Origin: Sisyra terminalis
Taxonomy: Eukaryota; Arthropoda; Insecta; Neuroptera; Sisyridae
Assembly (NCBI GenBank): GCA_958496175.1
Contig: OY292275.1
Span: 60,465,701 to 60,529,700, forward strand
Direction: 5' to 3'
Length of the DNA stretch: 64,000 nt
The notes below the pieces were generated by a model that saw nothing but the letters and a program-made list of their open reading frames with translations, was not told the origin of the DNA and did not search any database. Both the position numbers and the translations under genes were made by a program. Shown piece by piece: positions 36,320-47,335 of this stretch. Each line of letters opens with the position of its first letter. Within the stretch, counting starts at the first letter, position 1.

Positions 36320-36671
36320 AAAACGACTTCATCAATTGGAGTAAATTACTATCGTTCATTTCGAAAACCTGAAAAAAATAAATCTTTTTAATGGTCTAAA
36401 ACAATTATATTATGCAAAAATTGTTTAAAGAAAACTAAAAGAATTGTTGCCAAAATTTTAAACATGGTTACACAATATAAACGGGTATATGGGTATGTCG
36501 CGTATACAATATCAAAGTAGAACGACTTTGAAAAATCAACCATTTATAGTTCGGATTTCTGGCACAAGAGGGACATACTTTCCAACCAACCAACTGTCAA
36601 ACTTTTAATTTAAAACGTCAAACTTTTTATCGTCTTTACCTTCATATTGTAATTAAATATGTCCATATAAA
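36320..36671. other. Upstream region of delta-tubulin, no motif assigned
   Basis: AT-rich; must contain the promoter of the gene that starts at 36672, but no TATA or initiator can be singled out. Confidence 0.4.
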
Positions 36672-38009
36672 ATGACTCTACTGTCAATTTCATTCGGCCA
36701 GTGTGGCAATCAAGTTGCCAATTCATTGTTTTCCTACTTACATTCGGACTTACGAAATAAAGGAGCCGCCGACTCCAACGACAAACTGGAAAATGATTAT
36801 CGTGAACAAGTGCTGCAACAATGGTTTCATGTGAACAAAAAATCAACAAAACTTTCTGCAAACTGTGTGCTGGTGGACACGGAGGACAAGGCTATTGATT
36901 CCTTCATGAAAAGTACAAATTCAGAGGTGCAATACAATGATGTTGTGAAACAAACGTGTGGTGGAGCTGGCAACAATTGGGCCCAGGGATATTATGCGAC
37001 CGGTGACGTTTTGATCGATTCGTTGGTGGAGCACGTGCGAAAATTGGCCGAACGTAGCGATTACCTGACCGGTTTTCTCAATTTGTTAAGCTCCAGCGGC
37101 GGCACGGGTTCCGGGGTTGGAGCCTATGCTATCGAAAAAATCAAAGAATTATATCCCAACAAAATGATTGCCAGTGCTATTGTGCTGCCATACGAAAACG
37201 GAGAAGTTGTCACCCAAAACTATAACACTGTCTTAACGTTAGCAAAAATTTACGACATTTCCGATATTTGTATACTCTTTCAAAACGAACAACTACAACT
37301 TTTACTGGAACGACTTTTAAAAGTCGAAAATGTCGAATTTGGTGATATCAACAAATTGATAGCCCAAAAAATCGCTGGCGTTTTCCAACCGGTCAACGAC
37401 CCGGAAAGAAATTGGAACTCCAACATAATCTGGAACATTGTTAATTCCATGTGTCCACATCCCAACTATAAACTAACAGCCATCAAAACGACTCCTCACA
37501 CCGCCAAACAAGTGATCCGCTATGAAATAGCACCTCGATGGTTCGACCTGACGTGTCATGCCAAACAAATGTTGCGGTCTTCCTCGTCTTTAGATTGGGA
37601 AATTAAATACGCCTCCACCTCAATCAATCGACAATCGGTGGCCTATGCCACCTGCATATCCAACACAATCATAACCCGAGGCCACCACCCCGACGCCGGT
37701 TCCATAAACTTGAATCCTCTTCAAACGGAAATCCCATATCCGACTTGGATCCCAAACACGGAACGATTGGTGCACAAAAATCAACCGCGTCCTCTTTGGA
37801 ACACAAATTTATTCTTCACATTATTAACAAACAATTCAACCGTTCAAAACCAAATAGAAAAAATCGTGGACCAAGCGTGGACTATGTTTGTGTATGAGGC
37901 ATGTTTACATCAGTACACCCAATACGGAATGGAAACGGAATCTTTTATGGAAGCATTTGCTAAAATTGAAAATATTGTTAAAAACTATAAAGATTTAATT
38001 CAAAAATAA
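36672..38009 (+). CDS. TUBD1: Delta-tubulin (TUBD1 family), complete, intronless
   Basis: 445 residues. The N-terminus MTLLSISFGQCGNQ has the GQCGNQ nucleotide-binding loop (residues 9-14). NNWAQGYY lies at 101-108, and the tubulin signature GGTGSG at 143-148, followed by ENGEVVTQNYN. Later VFQPVNDPERN, PHPNYKL and the C-terminal AWTMFVYEACLHQYTQYGME place it with delta-tubulin rather than alpha, beta or gamma; length is close to vertebrate delta-tubulin (about 450). Role by family: centriole triplet microtubules and basal body or sperm axoneme structure. The start fits because MxxLxxxFGQCGNQ begins tubulins. There is no intron across 1.3 kb, which may mean a retrocopy or lineage intron loss; there is no frame damage. 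Epsilon-tubulin is the main alternative. Confidence 0.92.
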   Translation: MTLLSISFGQCGNQVANSLFSYLHSDLRNKGAADSNDKLENDYREQVLQQWFHVNKKSTKLSANCVLVDTEDKAIDSFMKSTNSEVQYNDVVKQTCGGAGNNWAQGYYATGDVLIDSLVEHVRKLAERSDYLTGFLNLLSSSGGTGSGVGAYAIEKIKELYPNKMIASAIVLPYENGEVVTQNYNTVLTLAKIYDISDICILFQNEQLQLLLERLLKVENVEFGDINKLIAQKIAGVFQPVNDPERNWNSNIIWNIVNSMCPHPNYKLTAIKTTPHTAKQVIRYEIAPRWFDLTCHAKQMLRSSSSLDWEIKYASTSINRQSVAYATCISNTIITRGHHPDAGSINLNPLQTEIPYPTWIPNTERLVHKNQPRPLWNTNLFFTLLTNNSTVQNQIEKIVDQAWTMFVYEACLHQYTQYGMETESFMEAFAKIENIVKNYKDLIQK

Positions 38010-38010
38010 A
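38005..38010 (+). terminator. AATAAA overlapping the delta-tubulin stop codon
   Basis: The TAA stop (38007-38009) sits inside AATAAA. Whether it is the working poly(A) signal is inference; if so, the 3' UTR is only ~10-30 nt. No other AATAAA is obvious just downstream. Confidence 0.35.
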
Positions 38011-38029
38011 AAAAATACTCAAATCTTTG

Positions 38030-40400
38030 ACAAAAATCATTAAAAATTCCTTCTTTGTACGAATAGAAATGATACTTTAATATATACACTCGTGTATGAC
38101 TGGTTGCCTAAACAAAACAATTGTCAAAACTTGAACCCTATACTGATTTAAGTTGGCTTTTTCCAAAAAAATTTGACTTCTTTCGATACTCTAATAACAT
38201 TACTCCATTGTTAGCACAAACCACCCTAATCCAACAATATTTATTATTTATTCAATCAATTGATTTTGATTAAAACTACTCATAAATTTAGAGGGTGAAT
38301 TGGTGAAAAAAAAAATCCCAAGTTGACTTCAACCGAAATCACCTATTTGTACTCAAAAAAATACAATTTTTAAAAGTTAAAAAAGCCATTTAAGGAAATG
38401 TTTTTACGTCGAAAATCAATTAATTATCTTCTCCAATATTTAACGATTCCCTAACAAAATATTTACGATTAACAAACCAAATTTTTTGGAATCCTAAAGT
38501 TCCTTTACTTCCGTTAACTTCGAAAAAGTCAAACAAATATTAGGGTTGTTTTTTCCTAATAAAGATTATTTTTTTCGACAAGAAAATTTATTTTGAATAA
38601 GTCAACCATACAATTACTCAGACACCATCAAAAAAACCACCCTACGTTTACCCTTAAAATTACCAAGAAACAAATGTAAAAATATCAAAGAAAAAAAAAA
38701 CGACTTAAGGGATTTTTTTCTATAACCTAACCGACCTAACCCTTGTAATGTCTCTGATGTAACTTTAGATTTTTTATCAATTAATCGATTTAGCTCAAAT
38801 TTTGTCACGATATACAATCCACTTTAAAGAATCATTAAAAATTTCTTCATTCTACGAATAGAAATGACACTTCAATGTATACACAAATGTATGACTGGTT
38901 GCATATACAAAACAGACGCTAATCATTAAAAATTCCTAGATACTATGAATACAAATGATACTTCAATGTATACACAAATGTATGCCGGGTTGCATACACA
39001 AAATATTTATTAAAATTTGAGCCCTATACTGATTAACTAACAAAATTTAAGTTGGATTTTTCCAAAAAAATTTGACTTCTTTCGATACTCTAATAGCATA
39101 ATTCCATTGTTAGCACAAACCACCCTAATTCAATAATATTTATTACTCAATCAATTGATTTTTATTAAAACTATTTATAAATTTAGAGGGTGAATTAGTG
39201 AAAAAACAAATCCTAAGTTGACTGGTAGCAAAACCACTTATTGATACTCAAAAAAAAAAACAATTTTCAAAAGTTAAAAAATCCATTTAAAGGGATGTTT
39301 TTACGTCGAAAATCAATTAATTATCTTCTTTAATATTTAACGATTCCCTAACAAAATATTTACGATTCACAAAACAATTTTTTTGGAATCCTAAAGTTCT
39401 TTTACTTCCGTTAACTTAGAAAAAGTCAAATACATATAAGGGTTGTATTTCCTAATAAAACTTTTTTTTTCGACAAGAAAATTTATTTTCAATAAGTCAA
39501 TCATACCATTACCCACCCTGACGCCATCAAAAGAACTACCCTACGTTAACCCTTAAAATTACCAAGAAACAAATGTAAAAATATCAAAAAAAAAAAAAAA
39601 AACGACTTAAGGGATTTTTTTTCTATAACCTAACCCTTGTAATGTCTCTGATGTAACTTTAGATTTTTTATCAATTAATCGATTTAGCTCAAAATTTATC
39701 ACGATATACACTCCACTTTAAAGACTATTTTTATCTTTTTCTTACAACAGTAATATTCCTGCGACCGCAAAAAAATGTTTTTTTTTTTTCAACAGTCAAT
39801 ACAATAGCCGCTAACTACCAATACTTCATTGTTATGATCCTGTAGTGATTTATAGAGGTCGAGCAAAATTTTCTCAAAACTTAATTGATAAATGCAAATC
39901 TTAACGGCAAGTTATAATTGGTACAGCGAGGGATGCTGCGGGTTGATAAAGGAAGTGATTCTAATAGCCCCAAGTTGACTTTTACCGAAATCACCAATTT
40001 GTACTCAAACAAAGACAATTTTTAAAAGTTAAAAAAGCAATGTAAGGGGATGTTTTACGTCGAAAATCGATAAGTTATCTTCTCCGAGTCCGATATTCAA
40101 CGATTCCCAACAAAATATTTACGATTAACGAAACAATTTTTTTTGGAAATGGATCTTAAAGTTCTTTTACTTCCATTAACTTAGAAAAATTCAAATAAAT
40201 ATAAGGGTTGTTTTTTCTTAATAAAGATTATTTTTTTCTACAAGAAAATTTATTTTTAATAAATCGACAATACAATTACCCTAACGCGATCAAAAGAACC
40301 ACCCTGCGTTTACCCTTAAAATTACCATAGAAAAAAAACGACTTAGAGAATTTTTTTCAACCAATATCGACTAATTACTACCCCTTGAAATGTCTCCAAT
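38030..40400 (+). repeat. Tandem duplication of a ~0.85-kb AT-rich unit, 2 full + 1 partial copies
   Basis: Copy 1 (38030-38826) and copy 2 (about 38920-39725) share CCCTATACTGATT, CCATTGTTAGCACAAACCAC, AATATTTACGATT and GTAATGTCTCTGATGTAACT in order. An extra ~85-bp head unit (ATTCTACGAATAGAAATGAC, GTATGACTGGTTGCA) lies at 38827-38920. A partial third copy starts near 39968 (CCCCAAGTTGACTTTTACCG) and fades near 40400. Non-coding. Confidence 0.8.
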
Positions 40401-40890
40401 GTAACGATAGATTTGTTATTAATTAACACTAAATTGGGAGATTTTAAGGGTTGTTATTCCCAAAAAAGAATATTTTATTTAAAGAATAGATAATTCAAAG
40501 TTAATCAATTAAAACAACCTCAATTCAACCCTTCAATGGCGGAAAAAAACATAATGGAACAAAGTTCACCGGGTCCTCTGTTATTTGATAAAAAAAATAT
40601 TTGCATATAACATAATCAAGTACATATTAATCGTAACAAATAATCGAGTTGAAATGAACTGATTTTATCTTAACAGCTTATGAAGATTTAAATTTAAACA
40701 TTTAAGGCAAAATATAAATTTGAATTTATTATAATTAATTTATATAGATTAATAACTAATAAAAGATCAATAAAAATTAAAGTAGATCTCATTTTTATTA
40801 TGACTTTTGTCAGTATGAATTTCGCACGTAAAGTGCCAAACGAGTTTAATTGTTACGTAGTATGGAATACAAACAACCCTTCTTTCAACT
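40400..40890. other. AT-rich stretch, nothing recognised
   Basis: No reading frame or repeat beyond the tail of the preceding tandem array. Confidence 0.5.
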
Positions 40891-40892
40891 GA

Positions 40893-41099
40893 TCATATGA
40901 AATAACATAGTAAAAGCTTAAAGTCCAAAATATGAACGAGATAATGACAGCTTTAAATATGTCGTTCTGGAAATTGAAACCAGTTTCAGGTATTTATTAT
41001 TTGTTGTCATTTGCTTCGGAATCCATAAAAGAGACTTTTGGACCTTCATTTTTCTCACATTTTGGCCTTCAAGCTTTTACTATGTTATTTCATATCATC
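40893..41099. repeat. Inverted repeat, ~40-bp arms, ~125-bp loop
   Basis: CATATGAAATAACATAGTAA then AAGCTTAAAGTCCAAA (40893-40930) pairs with TTTGGCCTTCAAGCTTTTAC then TATGTTATTTCATATC (about 41061-41097). Likely a miniature element or hairpin. Confidence 0.6.
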
Positions 41100-41567
41100 A
41101 CTTGATAGCAGGTAGGAAATTCTATGCAATTTTAACACCAGCTTGGAATTTATTCGAGTTTTGCTCACAATAATGATCATTGTGGACCAAAGGTTGATAA
41201 AATGAACGTAAATATTTGTCTACCTGTATTCTATCGTACAATTCAAGAACAGGTTTATCAATTTAGATAATATTTTTATATCAGGTAAATTTTAGTGTTT
41301 CGCCAAATAAAATAGTATAAAGGTCACAAACAACCCTACTTTTAATAGTTTTACCAATATTTTATTCTGATTTCACTTATGGTCCCAATTTAAAGACAGC
41401 TTTATTGATTTGATAGAAACTTTGCAATCAAGTTCAACTAATTTTTCGTCAGAAGAAAAGGTTGCCTATTAACGTTTAATTATTAATAACAAAAGTAGCA
41501 ATCCGAAGAAGGCCGATCAAAATAAATAAACGGACACCCATTAATTGGGCCCTTTAAATAAATATGT

Positions 41568-41729
41568 ATGTTCTTTTTTAAAAAATCGAAAAAACAGAAT
41601 CCATATTATGGATATACTTCCAATTCCAGTTATAAAATTATAACTTCAGAATTGGCAACTAAATATATTATTGAAAACTGGGAAACTTTTGAAGATTTTG
41701 AAAAGAGTTTTATGGCTCTTGGGCGTTAA
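41568..41729 (+). CDS. Small reading frame of 53 residues, function unknown
   Basis: ATG at 41568 opens a frame to TAA at 41727. It begins MFFFKKSKKQNPYYGYTS and ends ENWETFEDFEKSFMALGR; composition is hydrophilic and more protein-like than surrounding translations. There is no flanking exon, family or conserved motif, so it may be a fragment of an old gene or chance. Confidence 0.15.
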   Translation: MFFFKKSKKQNPYYGYTSNSSYKIITSELATKYIIENWETFEDFEKSFMALGR

Positions 41730-42885
41730 ATATAGATGCTGATATTAGTAACTGTACTTGTACATGTCCAATATTTCCACAAAAAAATATAAGGGCAAGC
41801 ATACGATAGTTCTTCTAATCCGTTTAAAAAAAATTGAAGTCCCTGAGGAAGCTGAATGCATTCCTTCAGGGATAAATCGATAACGTAAGCGCCTATTAAA
41901 AGCAAAAAAAGCATGAATTATTATTCAATAAATTTACCTATTTGAACTCAAAATGTTCGCTATTTGGCGTTTTGGAGTTTAATAAATATCTGGCGTTAGT
42001 TAACATATTTTAATGAGTACTTATATATACATCCCTTTTCACATCATTGACCAATTGGTATTTCCATACAACGCAAGTGTATAAAGGGTTGCCTATACAA
42101 AACAATGGGTTTGCAATACAACTTGGGCTTTTCTTAGGGGTTGGTTTTCTTGTCGAAAATCAAAACAGGGTGAATTCCTCAGTAAACCAAAGTAAAAATT
42201 TTGCCAACACCAAAATCCAACCATAAATTTTTCGAAATTGAAGTCAAAAACTCACTTTAAACGACGGTATTTTTCGAACAAAATTAAGTGATTATGGAAA
42301 TCCTAATTTTGAATTAATTTTTCTTCAACCAACAACGAAAAGGCGGTCAATATTTTCAGAGAACCACTGCTTCATAATCGTCCAAAAACTACCTTTAAAA
42401 TAACGAAAATCAGTATAACTTTCTAATTTTTATATAACATTGGTCCTTACTTATAATATTTTCGTTTTGAACACATCTTAACGGTCGTTTTTTCCACAGT
42501 AATCAAAAAGGGGACACTTTTTCTGAATACATCAATGCACAAATTGGTATTTCATCCCTCCGTAATCAACCAAAATTCATAGGTAAAACATCAAAAATTG
42601 GCAATTTTCATTTTGAAAAAAGTTTCACCGGCTTAGTTCCGCAATTCACCGATTTGCTACTTCCTGAAGAGCCGCTTATTCTTAAGGTGGTCTAGGTGGA
42701 TTATAAGCTGGTGTCCATTGTGATCTAAAAAAAAATTGTATAGGTAGGGTAACAATCATTAATTCCTGCCATGAAAATATCTATGATAAAATATCATTGT
42801 AATCTTTGTTTTTTTACAAAATTATTTGTGGATTTGTTCTAAAACAGCCTTTTTCAGGACAGTAATGGTGGTAATGGTGAACCTA
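41730..42885. other. AT-rich stretch with a stray copy of the 38-kb repeat head
   Basis: CAAGTGTATAAAGGGTTGCC then TATACAAAACAATGG near 42070 resembles the head of the 38-40 kb unit (GTATGACTGGTTGCATATAC). Otherwise no gene; the minus-strand frame at 41914-41726 lacks partners. Confidence 0.4.
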
Positions 42886-42890
42886 TGTCC

Positions 42891-42913
42891 CGTGGGTCAG
42901 ACACTGACCCACG
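42891..42913. repeat. Perfect hairpin CGTGGGTCAG/CTGACCCACG
   Basis: A 10-bp perfect stem with an ACA loop, unusually GC-rich for the locality. No U-run follows, so it is not a simple terminator. Confidence 0.6.
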
Positions 42914-43338
42914 ATTGCTAGGCAACCTTTTGCGTTATATCTTTGTAGAAAAAGACCACGTACCACTTCTATCATCCCCTTTCTGTTTCATCTTGTGAGG
43001 CGCTTATAGAGACCATGCACATTAGTGACCCAAGAGCTAGTACCTACTACTAGTTATACTTCTTTGGTATAACAAAAAATATGTTTTTAATCCACTACCG
43101 TAGCTTCTTCCGGTAGTGCCTCAACTAGCATACCAGTTATAAGTGATTTTTGATTACAAAAATATGATACAATTAAAAATACAATTTGCTTTCAATATTA
43201 AAATACATAAGCAAACGTATATTGGTAAATTTTTAAATACATCCATGTTAGGAAAACAAATATCATAATTATTGTCTCAAATTTATCATGTCATTAGTTT
43301 CAACTGTCATTTCAATTCCATTAAATTTATAATTTTAG

Positions 43339-43395
43339 CCATTTGTCAGTTATATCAGTGTTGGACTGTGAATATTTCACGGAAAGTTATTGGCT
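43339..43395 (+). repeat. Direct repeat flanking foldback D, left copy (right copy 44861-44925)
   Basis: CATTTGTCAGTTATATCAGT and GTGAATATTTCACGGAAAGT match CATTTATCAGTTGTGTCAGT and GTGAATATTTCACAGGAAAT at 44861-44925. The foldback sits between them. Confidence 0.6.
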
Positions 43396-43526
43396 TTCAA
43401 AAATGAGACTAAATTGGCTATTTATACATAGAAATTGTATTATACATAGTCGGTTATTTGAAGATTCTGTATAATATGTATACTAGACTGATTCAAAAAA
43501 AATGATGATTTTTTTTTCTTAATTAT

Positions 43527-44411
43527 ATCGAAAATATTGTTGGGAATGACAAAAAAAACCTGTGAAAGTTTAAGCTCTTAATATTAAGTATTAAGAGGTG
43601 CCGTATCGCAAATTTCGATTTTCCATTTAAATAACATGGGAACAATATTCTCTTGCACTTTGGAATTTTATAGTTCACGTTGGTGACAATATTTCGGAAT
43701 GACCAAGGTATATTCTTGTAGAAAATTGAACGATCTATAAAAAAAGTCTCGAACAAGTTTTTGATATATTTACTCCTTCAAAAGTTATTCGAGGTCAAAG
43801 TTTTAATATTTTTTCAATTTTTTGACGCAACCATCAATTTTACGAGAAAATTTTATAGGATATTTTTTGTAGAGCACTTTTTTTTCTATTACTTATCTCT
43901 ATAAAAGTTTTTGATATTGTTCACAGGTCCTAACTTATTTAATTAAAATAAAAAAATAATTTTTATGTTAAAAATATAATAATTCAGGGAATTTTCAGTT
44001 TAAAGCAAATAACTTAGGACCTGTGAAAAATATCAAAAACTTTTATGGAGATAAGTTATAGGAAAAAAAGTGCTCTACAAAAAATATCCTATAAAATTTT
44101 CTCATAAAATTGATGGTTGCGTCAAAAAATTGAAAAAATATTAAAACTTCTCTTTAGTTCAACTTTGACCGTGAATAACTTTTGAAGGAATAAATATATA
44201 TAAAACTTGTACAAAGACCTTTTTTGTAGATCGTTCAATTTTCTACAAGAATATACCTCGGTCATTCCGAAATATTGTCACCAACACCATGGTGTTCCCA
44301 TGTTATTTAAATGGAAAATCGAAATTTGCGATGCGGCACCTCTTAATACTTAATATTAAGAGCTTAAACTTTCACAGGATTTTTTTTGTCATTTCCAACA
44401 ATATTTTCGAT
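43527..44411. mobile_element. Foldback element D, ~410-bp inverted arms
   Basis: The left arm from ATCGAAAATATTGTTGGGAA to about 43930 returns as its reverse complement ending CAATATTTTCGATTATCG at 44411, around a ~90-bp AT centre. Arms share GACCAAGGTATATTCTTGTA (GACCGAGGTATATTCTTGTA on the other side), TTTTTTGTAGAGCACTTTTT and ATTGATGGTTGCGTCAAAAA. Frames at 43756-43523 and 44289-44486 are translations of the two arms. It resembles element A in layout (TGCGATGCGG near the ends, TGTAGA-CA/TT-TTTCTAC motifs), suggesting a related family. Confidence 0.8.
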
Positions 44412-44860
44412 TATCGAAAACATTTATCGTATAGAAATAGATTATTGCCATCAAATATCGTAAAGATATGTATAAACAATCCCTAAATAGCGACGTTATA
44501 AAAATTATATTGATACAATAATAATTGTATATTTTATTTTCCCATTTATATCTATGTATTAAAACTGGTTTTCAATTCAAATATAGAAAAATTTAAAGTA
44601 ATATAATGAATCAATCGATTTTCTATACACTGCATTGAATAATTTAAAATATCTTTCTTTTAAATGCATTTTAATTCTTATAATAATAATAGGCAAACGT
44701 ATGGAATATGAATGCATATATTTCGGCAAAGATAGAAAGCAAATATTGTAAACTCATACGTGTGAGTGAAATACAATCATTGTCCCATATTTGAATTGAA
44801 TAATTGTTGCTATGGTTTCAACAATCGTTTTGTGATTTCATTCAATCAACTGCCAATTGT

Positions 44861-44925
44861 TACCATTTATCAGTTGTGTCAGTATTGAGTGGTGAATATT
44901 TCACAGGAAATTACTAGTTGTGTAT
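44861..44925 (+). repeat. Direct repeat flanking foldback D, right copy
   Basis: Diverged copy of 43339-43395, ~1.5 kb away. The homology extends weakly leftward (GGCAAACGTATGGAATATGA at 44690 versus AAGCAAACGTATATTGGTAA at 43209). Confidence 0.55.
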
Positions 44926-45139
44926 TAATATGGATATTGTTTAGAGTGTAAAACATGAAAATATTTATTTCAACGATGTCTATGATCTAAATAAAAAATA
45001 TAAATGATAGTGACCTTTAGCCTGTTATAATGGCAATAATATTTATTCATCAATTATCAAATAAAAGAAGTATAACTTTAAAAATATTATGGAAAAATTT
45101 GATCCCCACTTCAAAAAGGACCGCCATCCGTGTCCTAGG

Positions 45140-45345
45140 AAATTGTACCTACTACGGCGGATACTACGATTCTTCCGGCGCCACGATGTTTTGACAGATT
45201 CTTATAGATCTCGACGAAAAAAAAAACGAAAATTACGAATAATTTTTTTTGAAATCTCGCTTAGTTCATCGAGATCTATAAAAATCCGTCAAAACATCGT
45301 GGTGCCGGAACAAAACAAAACATCGTAGTCTTGGCCTACTATGTA
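45140..45345. repeat. Inverted repeat with ~75-bp arms
   Basis: GGCGGATACTACGATTCTTC, GGCGCCACGATGTTTTGACA and TATAGATCTCGACGA (45157-45221) are mirrored by TCATCGAGATCTATAAAAAT, CCGTCAAAACATCGTGGTGC and CATCGTAGTCTTGGCC (about 45266-45337). The 79-residue frame 45089-45328 is only a read-through of this hairpin. Confidence 0.65.
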
Positions 45346-46172
45346 CTTTCCTTTTGAAATCCCTCGAGATATGTACCCGAAACCTCTGGTGTACTTTAAA
45401 AACCCTATTTCCCTAACCAGTATATTTCCACCCACCCCCCCTATTTAATTCTATATAAAACATATAACTATTAGTTTAAACTAATATTTTCTTCAAATCA
45501 TGTAAATATTGTGATAATTTGTTCATATAAAGGTCCCCTATGCATCGTAAATGTATGGGTCACCTTTCCAGTGGACATTCATAAGAGTCCACAAAACAAA
45601 AAAACAACAGTTTGGGTACCCCCCAATGTAAAACATGTTTGATACCTTCTTCCAAATACAATTCGCAACATTTCCAAAGACAAGTCTTCATTGATCTTTG
45701 ATTTTTTTGACATTTTTCTCAATTTTTCACTTGGTGCGGCCATTTTTTTTCTAGAACAGATCTGGTGCTGTTTTAATTTCTGGTCTCTGCATTAAATTCT
45801 TCGCAGATTTTAGATCCCAAATCATTTACTTGTAATAAGAATGTGTTAGATACATTTAGGATACTTTTTTCCCCAAAGAAATCAAGTTTTTTATCGTTTT
45901 TCACGATTTTATTTTCGAATTAAAAATTGACGTAATTTTCGCTTTTTACTTCGACTGTTTTTTGGCCTCGTTCACGTTGCCACCTACCGGAATTTTCTTC
46001 TCTTAACATTTAGTTTGCCGTTACGACGATAGTGTCGCTAGACGTTGTTTTGCTGAAGAGGTTATGTTACATGATAAACAATGTTAATCAAATCTGAAAA
46101 GTCATTACTGCTGAATATTTTCTATTTCTTAAAATAATTTGCTGTCATTAGGTATTAATTGTTTTTTTAAAA
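45346..46172. other. Upstream region of PSMD10
   Basis: No gene. Contains small dyads (for example around 45545) and a slightly more GC-balanced segment at 45970-46070 that may hold the PSMD10 promoter; no specific motif can be assigned. Confidence 0.4.
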
Positions 46173-46969
46173 ATGAGTAAAGAAAACAGCATCTTCGACT
46201 CGGCCTACAAAGGTGACACGCAACGAATAATCAGTGCTCTGGAGGAAAATATGAAAATCCTAACCAACACCGATTCGGTAAATCATATAACATTTATACC
46301 ACTTGCACTTGCTTAATTTAATTTTTCTTTAGAATAAACGAATGTTGATTCATTGGGCCTCATTAGGCGGCCACGAAAATCTAGTCGAGTTCCTAATCGA
46401 AAAGAATACGCCGGTTGATCCGGAAGACGACACGGGAATGACGCCGCTAATTCTAGCCGCATCGGCTGGCCGTGAGAACGTCGTACGACTGCTGTTGGGT
46501 CGTGGAGTCGACGTGAATCATAAAAACGAGCAAGGCCACTCGGCGCTGCAGTATGCCTGCTCCAAAGGTTGGGGCGAAATCGTGAAGATTCTCCTGCAAA
46601 ATCACGGCGATATCAACATTGCTGATATACGTGGGGCTACGCCCCTGCACCGAGCCGCGTCGCAAGGCCACACTGAAGTTGTAAAACTGTTGCTGGAATC
46701 AAATAACTTGAATATCAATGCCAAAGACTTTTACGGAAACACTCCATTGTACGTGTTTGCTTTGTTGTAAATTAACTTCAATTTATTGATTATTTTTCTT
46801 GGTTTTTAGACATTTGGCGTGTGAAGAAGATCGTCAAGAAGAAGCCAAACTTCTCGTACAAAGCGGTGCTCAAATCGATGTAGAAAATAAAGAGAAAAAA
46901 ACACCGTTGGATATGTGTTCGAATAAGAAACTTGTTGGCATTTTACAAAGCATTGCTGAAATCAACTAA
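46173..46969 (+). CDS. PSMD10: Gankyrin / 26S proteasome non-ATPase regulatory subunit 10, three exons
   Basis: Exons 46173-46277, 46333-46748 and 46810-46969 join in frame (phase 0, then phase 2) to 226 residues, the same length as human PSMD10. Introns (55 and 61 bp) have GT...AG ends: CG|GTAAAT...CTTTAG and TT|GTACGT...TTTTAG. The protein is a stack of ankyrin repeats, visible as NKRMLIHWASLGGHENLVEF, GMTPLILAASAGRENVVRLL, GHSALQYACSKGWGEIVKIL, GATPLHRAASQGHTEVVKLL and GNTPLHLACEEDRQEEAKLL. Family role: chaperone for assembly of the 19S base, binding the Rpt3 C-terminal domain. The start follows TTTTTTTAAAA; the first residues MSKENSIFDSAYKGD resemble the first half-repeat. It converges with the giant gene on the opposite strand. 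Confidence 0.95.
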
Positions 46970-46977
46970 AACTTTTA

Positions 46978-46987
46978 AATAAATAAA
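46978..46987 (+). terminator. Overlapping AATAAA signals for PSMD10
   Basis: AATAAATAAA begins 9 nt after the stop codon and gives two overlapping poly(A) hexamers. Use is inferred. Confidence 0.6.
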
Positions 46988-47059
46988 GATTTATGGAAGC
47001 CAGTTTTATTAAGTTTTGCGTTAATGATCTTCCCAAAATCTTTATATCTCAATAACTAT

Positions 47060-47077
47060 TTTATTATAACATTTATT
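47060..47077 (-). terminator. Candidate poly(A) signals of the giant gene
   Basis: Two AATAAA on the minus strand (47065-47060 and 47077-47072), ~260 nt past the stop at 47336. They leave under 100 bp between the two convergent 3' ends. Confidence 0.4.
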
Positions 47078-47335
47078 GATAATAAGTACTTGTACACAAT
47101 CATGAAATGATTTTTATAATTTAATATTATAACTAAAATAAATATATTTTCACGACAAAAGTCGATGGTGGGAATTGTATTTAAATATCAAGGGAAAAAT
47201 GAAATCAACGATTCTAATCTTGCAACACATAGTTCTCCACACGTGTGTATTAAAAATAATAAATATATTTCTTATCAACTATATGACGAATAAAAAGAAA
47301 TGAGTCTAATATGTACACTAAAGATGAAAATGAAA

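Noticed and set aside
36610..36861. 83-residue minus-strand frame over the delta-tubulin start
   Set aside because: Antisense shadow of a strong conserved gene.
45089..45328. Arg/Lys-rich 79-residue plus-strand protein
   Set aside because: Reads straight through both arms of an inverted repeat; basic composition follows from the A/G-rich loop.
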